Source of the DNA: Nannochloropsis oceanica | Taxonomy: Eukaryota > Sar > Eustigmatophyceae > Eustigmatales > Monodopsidaceae | Reading direction: 5' to 3' | Assembly: GCA_004519485.1 (NCBI GenBank) | Contig: CP038132.1 | Span: forward strand, 1,266,641-1,330,640 | Length of the DNA stretch: 64,000 nt | Shown here: piece after piece, positions 1-12,600 of the stretch | Layout: every line of letters starts with the position of its first letter | Numbering within the stretch: the stretch's first letter is position 1 | The notes under the pieces: generated by a model | What the model saw: only the letters and a program-made list of their open reading frames with translations | Databases searched by the model: none | Told to the model about the DNA's origin: nothing | Translations under genes and position numbers: made by a program

Positions 1-2014
1 AACTGCAGCAGTCTACTCCTTTGCCTTCCGCTCACCAAGACTGGGGAGATGGGACACTTAGAGGATGGGGCAGCACTGGTGGAAGCACTGCTTTCCCACC
101 CACCCCTCCTCCTTCTCCTTCCATACATCGCACACCAGCCTTGCCTTTGATTCCGACTGCAGTTCTTGTAGAAGACGAGAGGGAGGAAGGAAAACCAATT
201 CAATGGCCAGTTGGGACAAAGGTATAAAGTGATAACAGAGAAGAAAGAAACGAAAAGGGGAAAGAGTGTGGACGGGGAAGAGTGAGAAGGTTACATGTCG
301 GCTGCATGTATCTAGTTGCAAGTATCCAAAATTAGGTTATCACACTCGGCTAAAAAAAAGCTCTCTTGTCCCAAAATCTTTCCCCCCTCCGACACAGGCA
401 CCGATGCTGGGCGAATCATTTGTGGGCGGCATAGCCGAGGCGACGTTTTTGTTGAACAAACTATTGCAGGTAAAGAGAGCAGAAGTGACTTTGGAGGGAA
501 CCAGGGGCACTAGGATGGAAAGAGAGTGTTGAACAATTTCGATGGCAGGATAGAAATATTCCCAAAAAAAATATAATGACGAGAATACATTCATTCCCCC
601 AACTCAATCGTTTCCATTCTCTTTTTCGCCCCTTCTAGGCCTTCAAGTCTCCGTCGCCTAAGATTACCCATACCGAGATTACCGCACCTGCTCCCTCAAA
701 TTCCCCTTATCATCACAGGCAAGTAAAATGAGGAAAGAGCGAGGGATAAGTGCGTATTTTCTATTGAAAGTGAAAGTGGCTTTAGATGCAATTAAGCGAG
801 CTCGCACAGGTCAATTATACCACGGATGCGCGTACTTACTCGATGAGATATGTGCTGTTTATGTTTCCGTGTCATCATTCATCAATCTCGGCTTTTCATT
901 TCTCTGCATTATTTCCTACATAAACAGGTGCGTGGGTCTCCGGGGGTTTCCCTCCGTCCTGGGTTATGTCTGTACCGTCGAAGTCCGCCTAGAAGGACCT
1001 GCCCTACAAGTTGCCACGTTAGTTCGGACCAAGGTATGTTTTGCTCGATCTTACCCCATCTTTTCGTCCCACTTCTTGCATGCTAGCTTGTCATTGAGCA
1101 GTGATCTCAATGTGAGAACCACTTCGGTATCTACCTATCCACTCACCTTCATTCATCACTTTTCTCTCCCCCATAATCAGGCGCAAGCCCGATCTAAAAA
1201 AGAGTCATTGCAACTCGCATCTCGAGCAGTTCTTGCCCATTTGTTCCCAGAGGCTACCAGTCTCCACCAGGTAATCTTGGAAGAAATCTAACAATTAAGT
1301 GAAAATTGAATGTAAAGAAATGATTTCTTAGATTTTCCTTCACATTTACGCAGGTGGAAGAGGCTCTTGCGCAGTATCAAGAAACCAAGAAAGAGGGGAG
1401 GCGGGAGATGTATCTCCTCAACAAGAAGGTACATATTTATTCAATGTTTTTTTATTATTTCTATTCGTCCGCGATACTTATTATGACTCCTTGACTTCTT
1501 CCACTCATTTCGCCCCTTGCTGCTCTTTCGCTCAATTCTTTTCTTCAGGGTAAAAGATTGTCTCGCCAACAAGGCAATTATGGGAACAGATCGATGAATG
1601 TGGAAAGACAGAAGGCGACCTTGGGTCGTGTAGGAAAGAAGGGGATGGAAAAAAAGGAGATTTCGGTAGAGGAAGGAGATGAGAAGAAAGAAGAACGGTG
1701 AGTAAGGGAACAAGTGCTGAGTCGAAAGTATATTTGCACTTCTGACTGACCACATTGTGCTTTTCCCCCAACACCAATACCCATTCCATTAAATTTAAAG
1801 GCGCATTACCGAGAAAACACTCAGTTCGTCTCCTTCGCTCTCACCATCCATCCCCACCTCCTCTTACACGACTCCTCTTTCTTCTCCTCCTCTCCTATTG
1901 GTTCCATACCTTAAGCCGCAGCCTGCTGCTAGCGCTCGTCCAGATACTTTGTCATCACGACTTATAGAAGGAGGAAAGGATAAGGATACGATGGAGGGAG
2001 GGAGAGAAAAATGA
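1..2014 (+). CDS. dsRNA-binding-domain protein, 3' part (5' end outside window)
   Basis: Seven exons can be joined in one frame: up to 221, 398-469, 639-718, 928-1033, 1181-1270, 1354-1428, 1549-1697 and a terminal exon 1801-2014 ending in TGA. All phases agree. The exons at 928-1270 together read like the second half of a double-stranded-RNA-binding domain: a strand with GYVCTVEV, a gap, then ARSKKESLQLASRAVLAHL, matching the family's 'G.SKKEAKQ.AA..AL..L' helix. The flanking parts are Pro/Ser-rich (upstream) and Lys/Glu-rich (downstream, KKEISVEEGDEKKEER), so the protein may be a nuclear or RNA-associated factor. The intron after 718 appears to use a GC donor (CAG|gcaagt). The true start lies before base 1. 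The family call rests on the helix motif and is moderate; no catalytic domain is visible. Confidence 0.6.
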
Positions 2015-2383
2015 AGAGAGCAAGAAGAGAAGGGAACGAAAGGGGCCAGGGAGCGAAGAGAAAACTTGACTTATGGTCCAAGCACCAGACTACCAATCCT
2101 CTGGTATTTAACCACCATGGATAAGATCCAAGACTAATCGAAGAGCGCGCTCTTTGCGTGAAACACGCACCTACGCAGATACACCGAAATATGCTTTATA
2201 TGCATAATATAGAGTCCTCGTGCACGCGCGCACCTGGAACTTTCCCTAGTCAATTCCATTTCTGCCTTCTCTTCTTTGGTTGTTATCATCTTAAGTTAGC
2301 TTTCAATTACCCAACCTTTCGCCTTCTACACGTCTGCTTCGCTTCCCCCCTCTTTCTCCCCCCATTCCTCCCTCCTCCACCAT
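2015..2383. other. Convergent intergenic spacer
   Basis: This is the 3'-to-3' space between the dsRBD gene and chlorophyll synthase. It has purine-rich sequence after the first stop and a pyrimidine-rich stretch next to the chlorophyll synthase stop. I see no gene in it. Confidence 0.5.
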
Positions 2384-5300
2384 TTAGATGCCCGAAAAGT
2401 CGTGATGGCCCACTGCCAGCGCCGTCGTCAGGATGCCCAGCACCAAGAACGGCTGTGCGCTCGCCTATTGAGGAAGCAAAGGAGGGAAGCAGGGCAAGTC
2501 AAGAGGAGCGATTAGTACGTGCTTGACCAATCGTTTCGCGGAAAGGAGAGGGAAGGACAGAGGAAAGAATAGGAAGAGGGAGGGCTTGCTAAGGTCCATC
2601 AGCTAAAATTTGTCATCAGGAGATCTGTATACGCTTGTAAGACTATGTGTCGATTGAACACACACCTACAACATCCTATGGACCACAATATTCCTCAAGA
2701 ACAGAAAAATGGAAGGAAGGAATGAGAGGGAGGGACGGAGGGACGTACGCACCTGATACTTGACATCATATTTGATGGGGTCCTTCAAGAAGTATTTGAA
2801 TTGGAAAAAGATTTGGGGTAAAATCAGGCCGAGCAGGGCGAGCGCATAGGTGGTCTCGCCGATGTAGGCCAGGTAGCCAGCCACGCCGAGCTTTTGGGGA
2901 GAGGATGAGGGGGGGGGGAAGGAAGCAGGAGAACACGAGATTTCAGTGAGCTTCGATATGTTTGGGTACGCTTCAATTTCGAGAAGTTTTCTAGAGACGA
3001 ATGAGAGTGAGAAAGGGAAGGAGGAAGGGAGCGAGGAAGGGAGGGAAGGAGGGAGGGAAGGCATCCACCTGGGTGACGTCAATGGTGCCAACGCAGATCC
3101 ATTTGGCAGTATCGATCCCGAATGCCACGGGGAGGGAGTTAAGGCCCATGGCCCGATCGCCCTCGATGGACTTGAAGTCGTTGACGATAGCAATGCCGAG
3201 CCCGGCCAGACTAGGGAGAGGGGAAAGAAGAGAGGGAGGGAGAGGTGGGGGAGCGGCAGCAAAGATTAGACTGGGAGATAGCTTTTGTGCGCTCTACAAT
3301 GGCAACAAAAGATAGGTCAGATCAGCCCTCCCTCTCTTCCTCCCTCTCTTCTTCCCCCTCTACCTACCTGTAGAGAATGGTGAGCACCACCACCTGTGCA
3401 TTGAGAGTGCCAAACATGGCTTGCCCACACCACCAGGGCAGGGAGATGTAAGAACACCCGAGCGCGTAATTGCCGATCCAGCCGCTCTGTAAGGGAGGGA
3501 GGGAGGCAGGTAGGTAGGTAGGTAGGTAGGAAGGTAGGGAAGGAGAGGAACGTGTCAGGGTAGGTGCTCATTCCACCGCGGCAGCAGAAAACAAAAAATA
3601 AGGGCAGCCTCCTTTTCCCTCCTCCCATCCTCCCTCTGTCCCTCCCTCGTCCCTCTCTTTACCTGCTTCAACTTGAGTGGCGGCGCGCTGTAGATGTAGG
3701 AGATGAAGGAGCCCAGGGCGGAGAGACCGAGGATCGTGGGCTCGGTGTGACCGGCCCACAAATCAAGCACGCCGGCGAGGCCGAGGCCCGCCAGAAGGAG
3801 TCCCCAGATTTGCCCCTTCACTTGGCCCTGGAGGGAGGGAGGGAGGGAAAGAGGGAGGGAGGAAGGGAGGGAGGGAATGGAGGTGGGGTTGAGATTGAGT
3901 GGTGAGACTCTGTTAGGGTTGGACACAAGGGTAATACCCTCATTCTTCCCCTCTTTCTCCCGCCCTTCCTCTGTCTCTTTCTCCTCCCACACCTCGGAGA
4001 TGCGCCCGGAGGGGATGGGGCGGTAAGGCTCGTTGATGGCGTCGATGTCCTTGTCGTACCAGTCGTTAATGGTTTGAGTAAAACCGGTCAGGAGGGGCCC
4101 GGCGAGAAGCTGAGGAGGGGGAGGGAGGGAGGGAGGGAGGGAGGGTTACGACGGGATTCAACGGTCTGTAGGCCCATGAGGGTGGGCTAGAACTTGATGA
4201 GGAGAGAAGCCTCAGATACAGCATTCACATAAGCGGAGGAAAGGAAAAGCTGCTATAGAGAAACAAAGAGGATAGAGAGGGAGGGAGGGTGGAAAGGAGG
4301 GTGGAAGGGAGGGAGGGAGGGAGGGAGGGAGGGCGGGAGGGACGTACCATACATGTGACTGCCTTGGCAGCGTCCTCCAAGCCGAGGGAAAGAGGGACGG
4401 CGTCCGGATTGGCCTGGTCCAGGGGATTGGCCCAGTGGTAGTTGCCACTGGCGGCGGCTCCGCAGACCTGAAGGAGGGAGGGAGGGAGGAAAGGAGGGAG
4501 AGAGGGAGGAGGAAGAGTATTTAGGGATGGCGTCCGGGCTGGTTTGATTGAAGGGATTCGGCCACTGATTGGTTTTACTGACGGAACCATCGCAGAGCAA
4601 AGGAGGGAGGGAGGGGGGGGGGGAATACACTCATTATCTTTTTGGAGGCATGCAGGATTCTCTCTCCCTCCCTCCCTCCCTCCCTCCCTCCCTCCCTCCC
4701 TCCCTCCCTCCCTCCCTCCCTCCCTCCCTCCCTCCCTCCCTCTTGTTCCAACGTACCACGCCCCAAATGAGAGGGATCCAAGTGACAGGCTTCATGAGCT
4801 GGATGCGAATCTTGAGGAGGTCGTCCGTCTCAGCCGCACCTTTCATGCCCAGGAGTTGCCTACCAAGGAAAGGAGGAAGCAAGGAGGGAGGGAGGGAGGG
4901 CGGGAAGGAAGGACGAAGATGACGAGGTAATGTGGTCTAGCCGAGATTGGATTCTTCCTTGAATCTTACAGTGTATAGGCCACATCGGTCTCCCCTCCCC
5001 TTTACATTCCTTTCCTTCTTCATCTTCCCTTTCCTTCACCCATCCCTCTCACTCTCCCTTCCCGTCCCCCTCCCTGTGTGCCCTCATCTCCATACCTGGC
5101 AGTGTTGCTCCCCACTTCACTATTGTCCTTCTTCCCCTTGCCCTTCATGCCTAATGACGTCTCAAATGGATAGAATGACGCGGGCTTCTCCTCATTCAGG
5201 GACGGGAGGGCCATGCGCAGGAAGGAGGAGGAGCGGGTGACGGTCCGGGTCTGGATGGAAGGGAAACCGATGGGAAGGGGAGGAGGTATTTGAAATGAAG

Positions 5301-5502
5301 CACGCCATGCGCAGCACAGTGCAAATGATGGATGTACACAGGGCTGAGTAGAGCGAACGAATGATCAGGGCTGGAAGGACGGATGTACAGGAAATCGTGT
5401 GCTGCTCGACTCCCTAGGTCCACCTACCTGAGGCAAGCTGGGAAGGAGGAAGCCCGTGACAGCCAAAGTCGGCGCCAGGACGAGAGGCAGGGCAAATCGC
5501 AT
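2384..5502 (-). CDS. chlG: Chlorophyll synthase, plastid precursor
   Basis: UbiA-family prenyltransferase that esterifies chlorophyllide with phytyl or geranylgeranyl diphosphate in plastid membranes. Ten exons join with consistent phases (5502-5428, 5250-5096, 4859-4757, 4467-4348, 4109-3993, 3827-3663, 3486-3368, 3210-3069, 2890-2753, 2464-2384) to give about 404 residues, the normal size with a leader. The first Asp-rich motif NDWYDKDIDAINEPYRPIP lies near residue 166 and the second, NDFKSIEGD, near 295; both bind Mg-diphosphate. IRIQLMKPVTWIPLIWGVV and YIYSAPPLKLKQ are typical of the chlorophyll synthase subgroup rather than of other UbiA enzymes. The start is a signal-like hydrophobic run ending VTGF|LLP, a heterokont plastid leader with Phe at +1. 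Exon 4 carries an Asn/Pro/Asp-rich insertion (ANPLDQANPDAVP) between two helices. A decayed copy of this exon lies in the preceding intron. Confidence 0.95.
4520..4597 (-). pseudogene. Decayed copy of chlorophyll synthase exon 4
   Basis: Inside the intron between exons 3 and 4, the minus strand reads CDGSVSKTNQWPNPFNQ then TSPDAIPKY. This aligns with CGAAASGNYHWANPLDQ then ANPDAVPLS at the start of real exon 4. The nucleotide match starts at TCTGCG and continues through the PDA(I/V)P codons. The acceptor AG of the true exon is GC here, and no donor follows, so it looks non-functional. Confidence 0.6.
4662..4742. repeat. (TCCC)n microsatellite, about 20 units
   Basis: An almost perfect TCCC run in the chlorophyll synthase intron 3. 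On the coding (minus) strand it reads GGGA and lies just downstream of the exon 3 donor at 4757. Confidence 0.9.
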
Positions 5503-6691
5503 GGTGACCCTGGTTTAGAAGATGCCCTATGATTGGGGATGTGAAGGGTTGGAGGGGAGGGTGCGGTTGAGGATGGCAGTGCACTCGTTGCAGTGCTCCT
5601 GCGGTCGATCCTTCCTTGTGGGGTTCGTGTCTGTTGTTCGTGGCAACATGAGGGCCACGGCAGAATCTGAGTGCTAAAGCTGCTCGGGGTGCAGGCATCG
5701 ATTGCAACACATTCTAGTCCTCCTCCCCTTGGCCTAGGGCTCCGGCGTACTGCACTGGTTGCCTGACCACGGACACTCACAACAACAAGAACAACTCTCA
5801 AGATGGATACTTCGCTCACCCATCACGGCAACGAGAAAAAGAAGCAAATTACTGCGTGGGACTCGCCGGAGCGAAGCTGAACGACGACTTCTTTTCCCCT
5901 TGTCTTCCCAAATCAACACAAACACGAGCAGCGGGAGGAGGACGTGCATGCTGTTGCTGGCTCTGTGGCGGCCTTGCATTTCATGCGTCTTGGCTCTTGA
6001 CCTGGTCTTTCGGGCAAGCCCCCGGCTCGCCAACGCCACGCTTCTTTCGTCTTGGTCCCAAAGCGTCACCAGTTCCCACCCCCCGACACACCAGCGCTAC
6101 AGGCACATAAATAAGCGTGGTCTTTGAAGGGAGTGCATGGCTTGGCGAGACTGAAGGCAGCATCAAGTGCTGGATGAGGAGCAGCTGCAGCATCTGCAGT
6201 CCCACCATGAACCTCTTTCCTAAAAAGGAGAGCATAACCGACTGTCATGAGCACATGTAGCCTTTTTGTGCGCGGTGTTGGCTCATCTTGGTCCATGCTG
6301 CAAGCATATAGGCGCATCTACTTTGCTGCCGCGAAACGTCCCCCACCTATGTACCGAAATCTCCGAAACTCGAAAACATCTCATCTCCTTCCCCCCTTTC
6401 CTTGCTTTCCTCCCAACAGAAGCACACAGCGGGAAAGACATCTCTACATTACCGGCGTATACTGTCTTCTTCCCCAGCTTGAAGCAAACGTGAAGAGTAT
6501 CACACACATGGCAGCAGCCTTGGCGGCGGGACGGCCGAGTGCATAGAGACTTGCTTGTGACTGAATCTGTTTCCTACTGGAAGCAGTAGCAGCAGTCGCA
6601 GCAGCAGCAGCCATAGCTGCAGCATCCGCAGCATCCGCAGCAAGATCAGAAGCAACACCAATAAGAGTTTTATTCGTTAGGCAGATCGACC
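5503..6691. promoter_or_regulatory. Divergent intergenic region, chlorophyll synthase / UPL1-like ligase
   Basis: About 1.2 kb separates two divergent starts, so it must hold both promoters. It contains a GCAGCAGCAGC-rich stretch at about 6580-6660 just before the ligase start. I see no convincing gene and no definite promoter element. Confidence 0.45.
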
Positions 6692-9600
6692 ATGGCCACC
6701 TTTCCTGGGAACTCATGGGAGCAGGTACGATTGATGACCCCCTCCCTCCCTCCCTCCCTCCCTCCCACCCTCCTACCCTCCCTCCCACCCTCAATCCCCC
6801 CTCTTCTGGTCATGCCCTTCTCTTCCTCTCTTTTGCGATGACGACTTTAAATTCATATTCCGTCTTATCTTTTATCCTTCCCTCCATCCCTTTCACTCAA
6901 TCGCCGTAGAACGACCCCCCTCCCTGCATGCGTCCCTTGCTTCAGGCGCTCAAGGCAGCCGGTGACGTGGAGCAGCAGGGGAGGGAGGGAGGGTCGGAGG
7001 GAGGGGTGGCGGGAGGGAGGGATGGAGGGAGAGAAGCGCGGGACGCGGCGCTGCGGGAGGTCTTGCGGCATTTCGGGGCGTGGGAGTTCGAGGAGAAGGT
7101 GAGGGAGGGAGGGAAGGAGGGAAGGAGGGAAGGAGGGGTAGAAACGACGCGAAATGGATCGCCTCTCCAGGCATGAGATATTTTGACTCATGCGGTCCCT
7201 CTTTTCTTGCCCCCTCAATTCTCGCTCCACTTTTCTTCTCCCTCGAGCAGGCCGACCTCCAACAACACTGGCAGCCTGTTCTTGAGATCCTGCATGACTC
7301 TCTCGCCGACACCCTAGCCTCCTGCCCGAAGCTCCTCCTCGTCCCTTCCCCCTCCTCCTCGCCCTCCTCCTCCTCCTCATTCAAGAGGAAGAAAGAAATG
7401 AGGGTACGTCCTGTCTGTTACTAGTTCCCAGCCTCAAGCATCTCCCTTCTCTCCCTCCCCCTCCTTTCCCTTGCCGAGTACAGAAGGAGGTGGATTCTGA
7501 CTTCTCTCTTCCTCCCTCCCCCCCTCCCTCCCCCCCTCCCTTCTCTCGAAGGCTCGTCTGGCCGTGCTAGAGGCCGAGGTTCTGGCCATGAAAAACGGGG
7601 AGCCATTGCCGTTGCCTGCAAATTACGCGCAGGCGTTGGAAGTACGTCCTTCCCTCCCGCCCTTCCTCCCGCCTTCCTTCCCGCTCTCCCTCCCGCCCGC
7701 CCTCCCTCCCTCCCTTCCTTTTTCCCGGCACGCCTTCCTCTCTCTTTTCTCATTCTTCTTCCTGTCCTCTCTCCCTCCTTCCCGCCCTCCTTCCCTCCGT
7801 CTGTCCCTCGTCTGTCCCTCTTTCCCCACAGACTGTCTTCTAACCCCTTCCCGTCCTCCCCCCCCTCCTCCCTCCCTCCCTCCCTCCCTCCCTCCCTCCC
7901 TCCAGCACACCTCCCTCCTCCTCCGCTTCCTCGCCCTGCTCCTCCGCAACAGCATTAATGCCCACGTCTTCCCCTCGGGTCTGCTCGTCTCCGCCCTTTT
8001 GGGGGCGAGGGACGACGAGCTGGCCGCGCGTGCCATGGAGGTAGGGAGGGAGGGAGGGAGGGAGGGAGGGAGGGAGGGAAGGCGCTTGCCTAGGGATGCA
8101 GGTCCTTCGGGAAGGAAGGAGCAAGGCTCTATCGGTTCTAGCGATGGAGGGGAATGGAGGCATGGCCCATGTCGATCCCGAGAAAGACCGCCTGGTTAGC
8201 ACCGGAAAGACCACAACAAAAGCGAGAGAGACGAACCGTTTCCTCCCTCCCACCCTCCCTCGTCTAGAGCCCCTTCCAGTTGCTTCTCACGCCCATGCAT
8301 GCTTTTTCCTAATCACTCCCTCCCTCCCTCCCTCCCTCCCTCCCTCTCCGTCAGGTCCTTTATTTGCTTGGCCTGCCCACCCCCACCTCCCTCGAGACCC
8401 GCACCGACTTTCCCCTCTTCCTCCCCCCCTCTCTCTACGGCGGAGAGAGGCACTTGCCGCGGCGGCTGGTCGCCATGGCGGCTGGGTGGGGAGGGAAGAG
8501 CCAGGTAGGGAGGGAGGGAGGGAGGGAGGGAGAGTTGGTTGGTTTAGGAGCTTGTGCTTCTGTCTCAATGCTACGCTTCCAACCCCCTTCGCCCCTCCCT
8601 CCTTCCCTCCCTCCTTCCCTCCCACCTTTCCTCCTCTTCTTTCCACGCTCCTCAATGGAATCCACGCAGGGTCTAAGTCTTGCGGCCTGTCTCGCTCCCT
8701 CGCCCCCCTCCCCCCTCCCTTCCTCGGGCGGCGACTTCAAAATGGAGGTCAGCCTCTCCTCCTCGTCCTCCTCCGAGCCCTCCACCCCTCCCTCTCTCGT
8801 CATCTTGGAGCGGAAAGCCGTGCATGTGGACCCACGGGACAGCAGCGTCATCTTCCTCGAGATCCTCGGAGAGGCTGTCAGGGGTGGTACGGAGGGAGGG
8901 AAAGAGGGAGGGAGGGAAGGAGGGAGGGAAGGAGGGAGGGAGGGAGGGAGAATGGCCAGGACGCGTGGCATTGAAACGTCCTCTTTCCCTTTCCCCCTCC
9001 CTTCCCTTCTTCCCTCCCTCCTCCCCCCCCCTAGGGAGCCTCTCCTCCCTCCCCGCCACGACCCTCTTTCCTCTCCTCCACCGCCTGCGCCTCGCCCGGG
9101 CGTTTTCCTCCCCCAATAACCGGGCTCGCGCCATTTGTGTCCGTCTGCAGGCCCTCTGCACGCTCGTACACACCTTAGGGGGAGGGAACCACATGCCTCC
9201 CTCCTCCACGGGGGGATCGAGCCAGGTAAGATTATATTAGGAAGGATAGTATTTGTATCAACAATGATTACAGTGTAATTATAATGATTTTGGGTGAAAA
9301 ATAATGGTATTTGTCTTAACAATACGAAATGTTACTGTTGGAAGAAGGAAGGCTTGAACGAGAGAGGGAGGGAGGGCCGGTCGCGCCCTTCCTCATTTTT
9401 ATTGAGTTTTACACACCCACCTACTGACGTTATTTTTCCTCCCTCCTTCCCTTCTCCCTCCCTCCCTCCCTCCCTCCCTTCCTCTTTTCTACTAGGACAC
9501 CGCCCGCCTGGCCGGCCTCCTTCAGATGCAGCCGGAGCTCATCCACGAGATGGTGGAAGTGGCAAGGCAGCCTCCCACGGGCTCGGACAGAGGTACGGAT

Positions 9601-12600
9601 GCGCTCCCTCCCTCCCTCCCTCCCTCCCTTTCCTCTCCACGTGCTTGAAGTGGGGAATGTCTTTCCTCTCTCCCTTCCTCCCTCTCTCCCTCCTTCCCTT
9701 CCTCCCTTCCTCCCTTCCTCCCTCTCCCCCCTCTGACCTCCGACTACACACATTCTTGTATTCTGTGATCCTTCCCTCCCTCCCTCCCCCCCCGCCCTTC
9801 TCAATCCCTTCTCAATCCCTTCTCAATCCCTTCTCAATCCCTTCTCAATCCCTCCCACCAGTGCACCTCGAAGCCAGTCTCCTGGCTCTCAACACCTTGG
9901 CAGCCCTCGCCGGCTCTCGCATCGGCTCCCGGCACGTGAACGTCCTGGCCCAACTCGGAGTGGCCCGGGGGCAATACACCGGCCTCCTCCCCTCGCTGTT
10001 CCGCTACGGTGAGGGGGGAGGGCGGGAGGGCGGGAGGGCGGGAGGGCGGGGGCTCCCTCGCTCTTTTCTTCTTTCTTGTCTATTTGGATGCTGGCCCTAA
10101 AAATCTCTCTTTCCCTCCCTCCCTACTTTTCTTCCTGTCCCCCCTCCCCCCTCCTTTGCGCCGACACCACCGCCGAGCGCAAAGTCATCACGCCGTCCAA
10201 CCACTGCAACCCCTCCCTCCTTCCTTCCCCCCGTGGATGCTCAACCCCTCCCTCCCTTCCTCCCCCTTCCCTCCCTCCCTCTCTCTTTGTCTACAGCGGA
10301 GATCTCTCTAACGACGGGCCTGGCAGCCCCTGCACCCTTTCGCCCTCTTCCCACCGGCAAGGAGGAGGGCGAGGGGGAGGGCGGGAAGGAGGGCGGGGAG
10401 CGGGACATGGATATGGACGTGGGGCTGGCGTTCGTGCGGGCGACCAAAGAGGAGGGGGGGACGGAGGGAAGGATGGAGGAGCAGGAGGAAGGGAGGAGGG
10501 AGGCGAGAAGGGAAGAGGAATTGTTGTGGTTGGACGGCGTGATGACTTTGCTCTCGGCGGTGGTGTCAGTACAGGTAGGGAAGGAGTGAAGGAGAGAGCG
10601 AATGAAGGGAGGAAAGAAGGAAGGGAGGGAAGGAGGGAGGGAGGGAGCGAGAAGCTTAGCATTGCTCGATTTATCCCCGAGCCACTCTCATCGGTGCTTC
10701 CCCTCCTCCCCTCCCTCTCCCCCTCCCTCCCTCTCTCCCCCCCTCCCTCAGCCCGGCGCCACTGCCCTTGTCGAATGCGGCCTGGTCCCCGCCCTCGTCT
10801 CCATCATTCGCGCCACACCCCCTCCCCTCCCCACCGACACTGCAGGAGGAGGGGGCAGGGGGGGAGGGAGGAAGGGGAGGGTGGACGATGCCAGACGCAA
10901 TTACGTGGTGGCCCAGGTGAGAAGGGAAAGAAGAGAGGGCGAGAGGGGGGAGAGATGGAGGGAAAACATGACGGACGGGAGGAAAGAACGAAATTTGATG
11001 AAGGGAAGGAAGGGAGGGAGGGACAGAGAAAGGGAGAGAATGAGCGACAGATTCTCCATATTTCCACTCCCTTATGTTCGTATTCCCCGGTCACTCTTAT
11101 TCATCCCCCGTCCCTCCCTCCCTCCCTCCCTCCCTCCCGCCCGCCCTCCCTCCCGCCCTCCCTCCTCCCCCCCCATCCCTCTCAGGCCGCCAACGTGCTG
11201 GAGACGGTGGTGGTGAACTCTCCCGTGGGCCTCCATGCCTACCGCGAGGTGCAGGCCTCTTCCGTCATCATCCACCGCCTCCACGAGGAAGTGATGCGCC
11301 TCCGCAAACCAGGTGCGGTCCACAATCCTTCCTTCCCTCTTTCCTTCCCTCTTTTCTTCCCTCTTTTCTTCCCTCCCTCTCTCCCTCCCTCCCTCCCTCC
11401 CTCCCTCCCTCCCTCCCTCCCTCCCTCCCTCCCTCCCTCCCTCCCTCCCTCTCTGCTGCGGTGCTCACTCATTCCACCTTTCCTCCATCCTTCCCTTTTC
11501 CCCTCGTTACCTCCTTCCAGTGCACAAAGACGAATCCGAACCCGTCGGCGCCGGCACCGCAGCGGAGGAGGAGGAGGAGGACGCGAAGGAGGGCGAGGCC
11601 GAGGATAGCGCCATGGCCATCGACTCTCCTTCCCCCCTACCTCCTTCTCCTCCTCCAGCACCCCCTGCGGAGGGAGGGGAGGGAGGGACGGAAGGAGGGA
11701 GGGAAGGGGGGAGAGAGGGAGGGTCAGCAGCGTCCTCGGGAGCAGCAGTGGTTGCTCGTCCGGTGCCGCCGGTCGTGTACAAGGGACAGGTAGGAGGGAG
11801 GGAGGGAGGGAGGGGGGGAAAGAGGAAAGGAGGAAGGAAAGGAGGCGTTTTCTTGGCAATTAGCGCCGGCGTGCGATCGACGTCATTGTAGTCGCCATCA
11901 GGTGAACGTCTCATAATTCCTCTCTCTTCCTCCCTCCCTCCCTCCCTCCCTTCCTCTCTCTTCCCCCCTCCCTCCCTCTCTCCCATCCTCCCTCGCAGGT
12001 TCTCTCCGCCGCCCCCCCCTCGGTCAAGACCCTCATCTACTCCCTCATCACCCTCCTCTCCATCGCCTTCCAGTCCGCGGGCTCGGCCCACATCCAGGTA
12101 GCCAGGAAGGAGGGAGGGAGGGAGGGAGGGAGGGAGGGAGGGAGGGAGGGAGGGAGGGAGGGAGGGAGGGAGGGAGGGAGAGTATCGGTGACGTCCCCTG
12201 CATCCTTACGCACACCTCTCTTCCCTCCATTCCCTCCGTCCCCTCCGCCCCTTCCCCCCTCCCTCCCCTTCTCCAGGGAGCCACGGAGGGCAGCACGCAC
12301 CTCCGGTCCCCCTCCCTCACGCAAGCCCTCCTTGATATCCTTGTTTCCCTCCCCGCCTTGAACCCCAACGTCCTCGCCCGCGCCGCTGGCCTGGTGTCGG
12401 ACATAATTGGCAGCGACCCTTCCGTTGTCAGCTACGTCCTAGGCAGTGGTTTGGCTCAGGTACGCTCGCTCTCTCCTTATTTCTCTCCTAACTTTCCTCC
12501 TAATCACTAATTACTCGCCCTTTTACGCTCGCCTTTCCTCCCCTTCCTTTCTTCCTCCCTTGTCTCTTTCTTTCCATGCTTCCCCGTACGCTTATGCCTT

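Noticed and set aside
4575-4930. Long open frames of PSLPPSLP or REGGREGG on both strands, here and in most introns
   Set aside because: They are translations of (TCCC)n/(GGGA)n microsatellites, which have no stop in any frame, and they overlap introns of well-supported genes.
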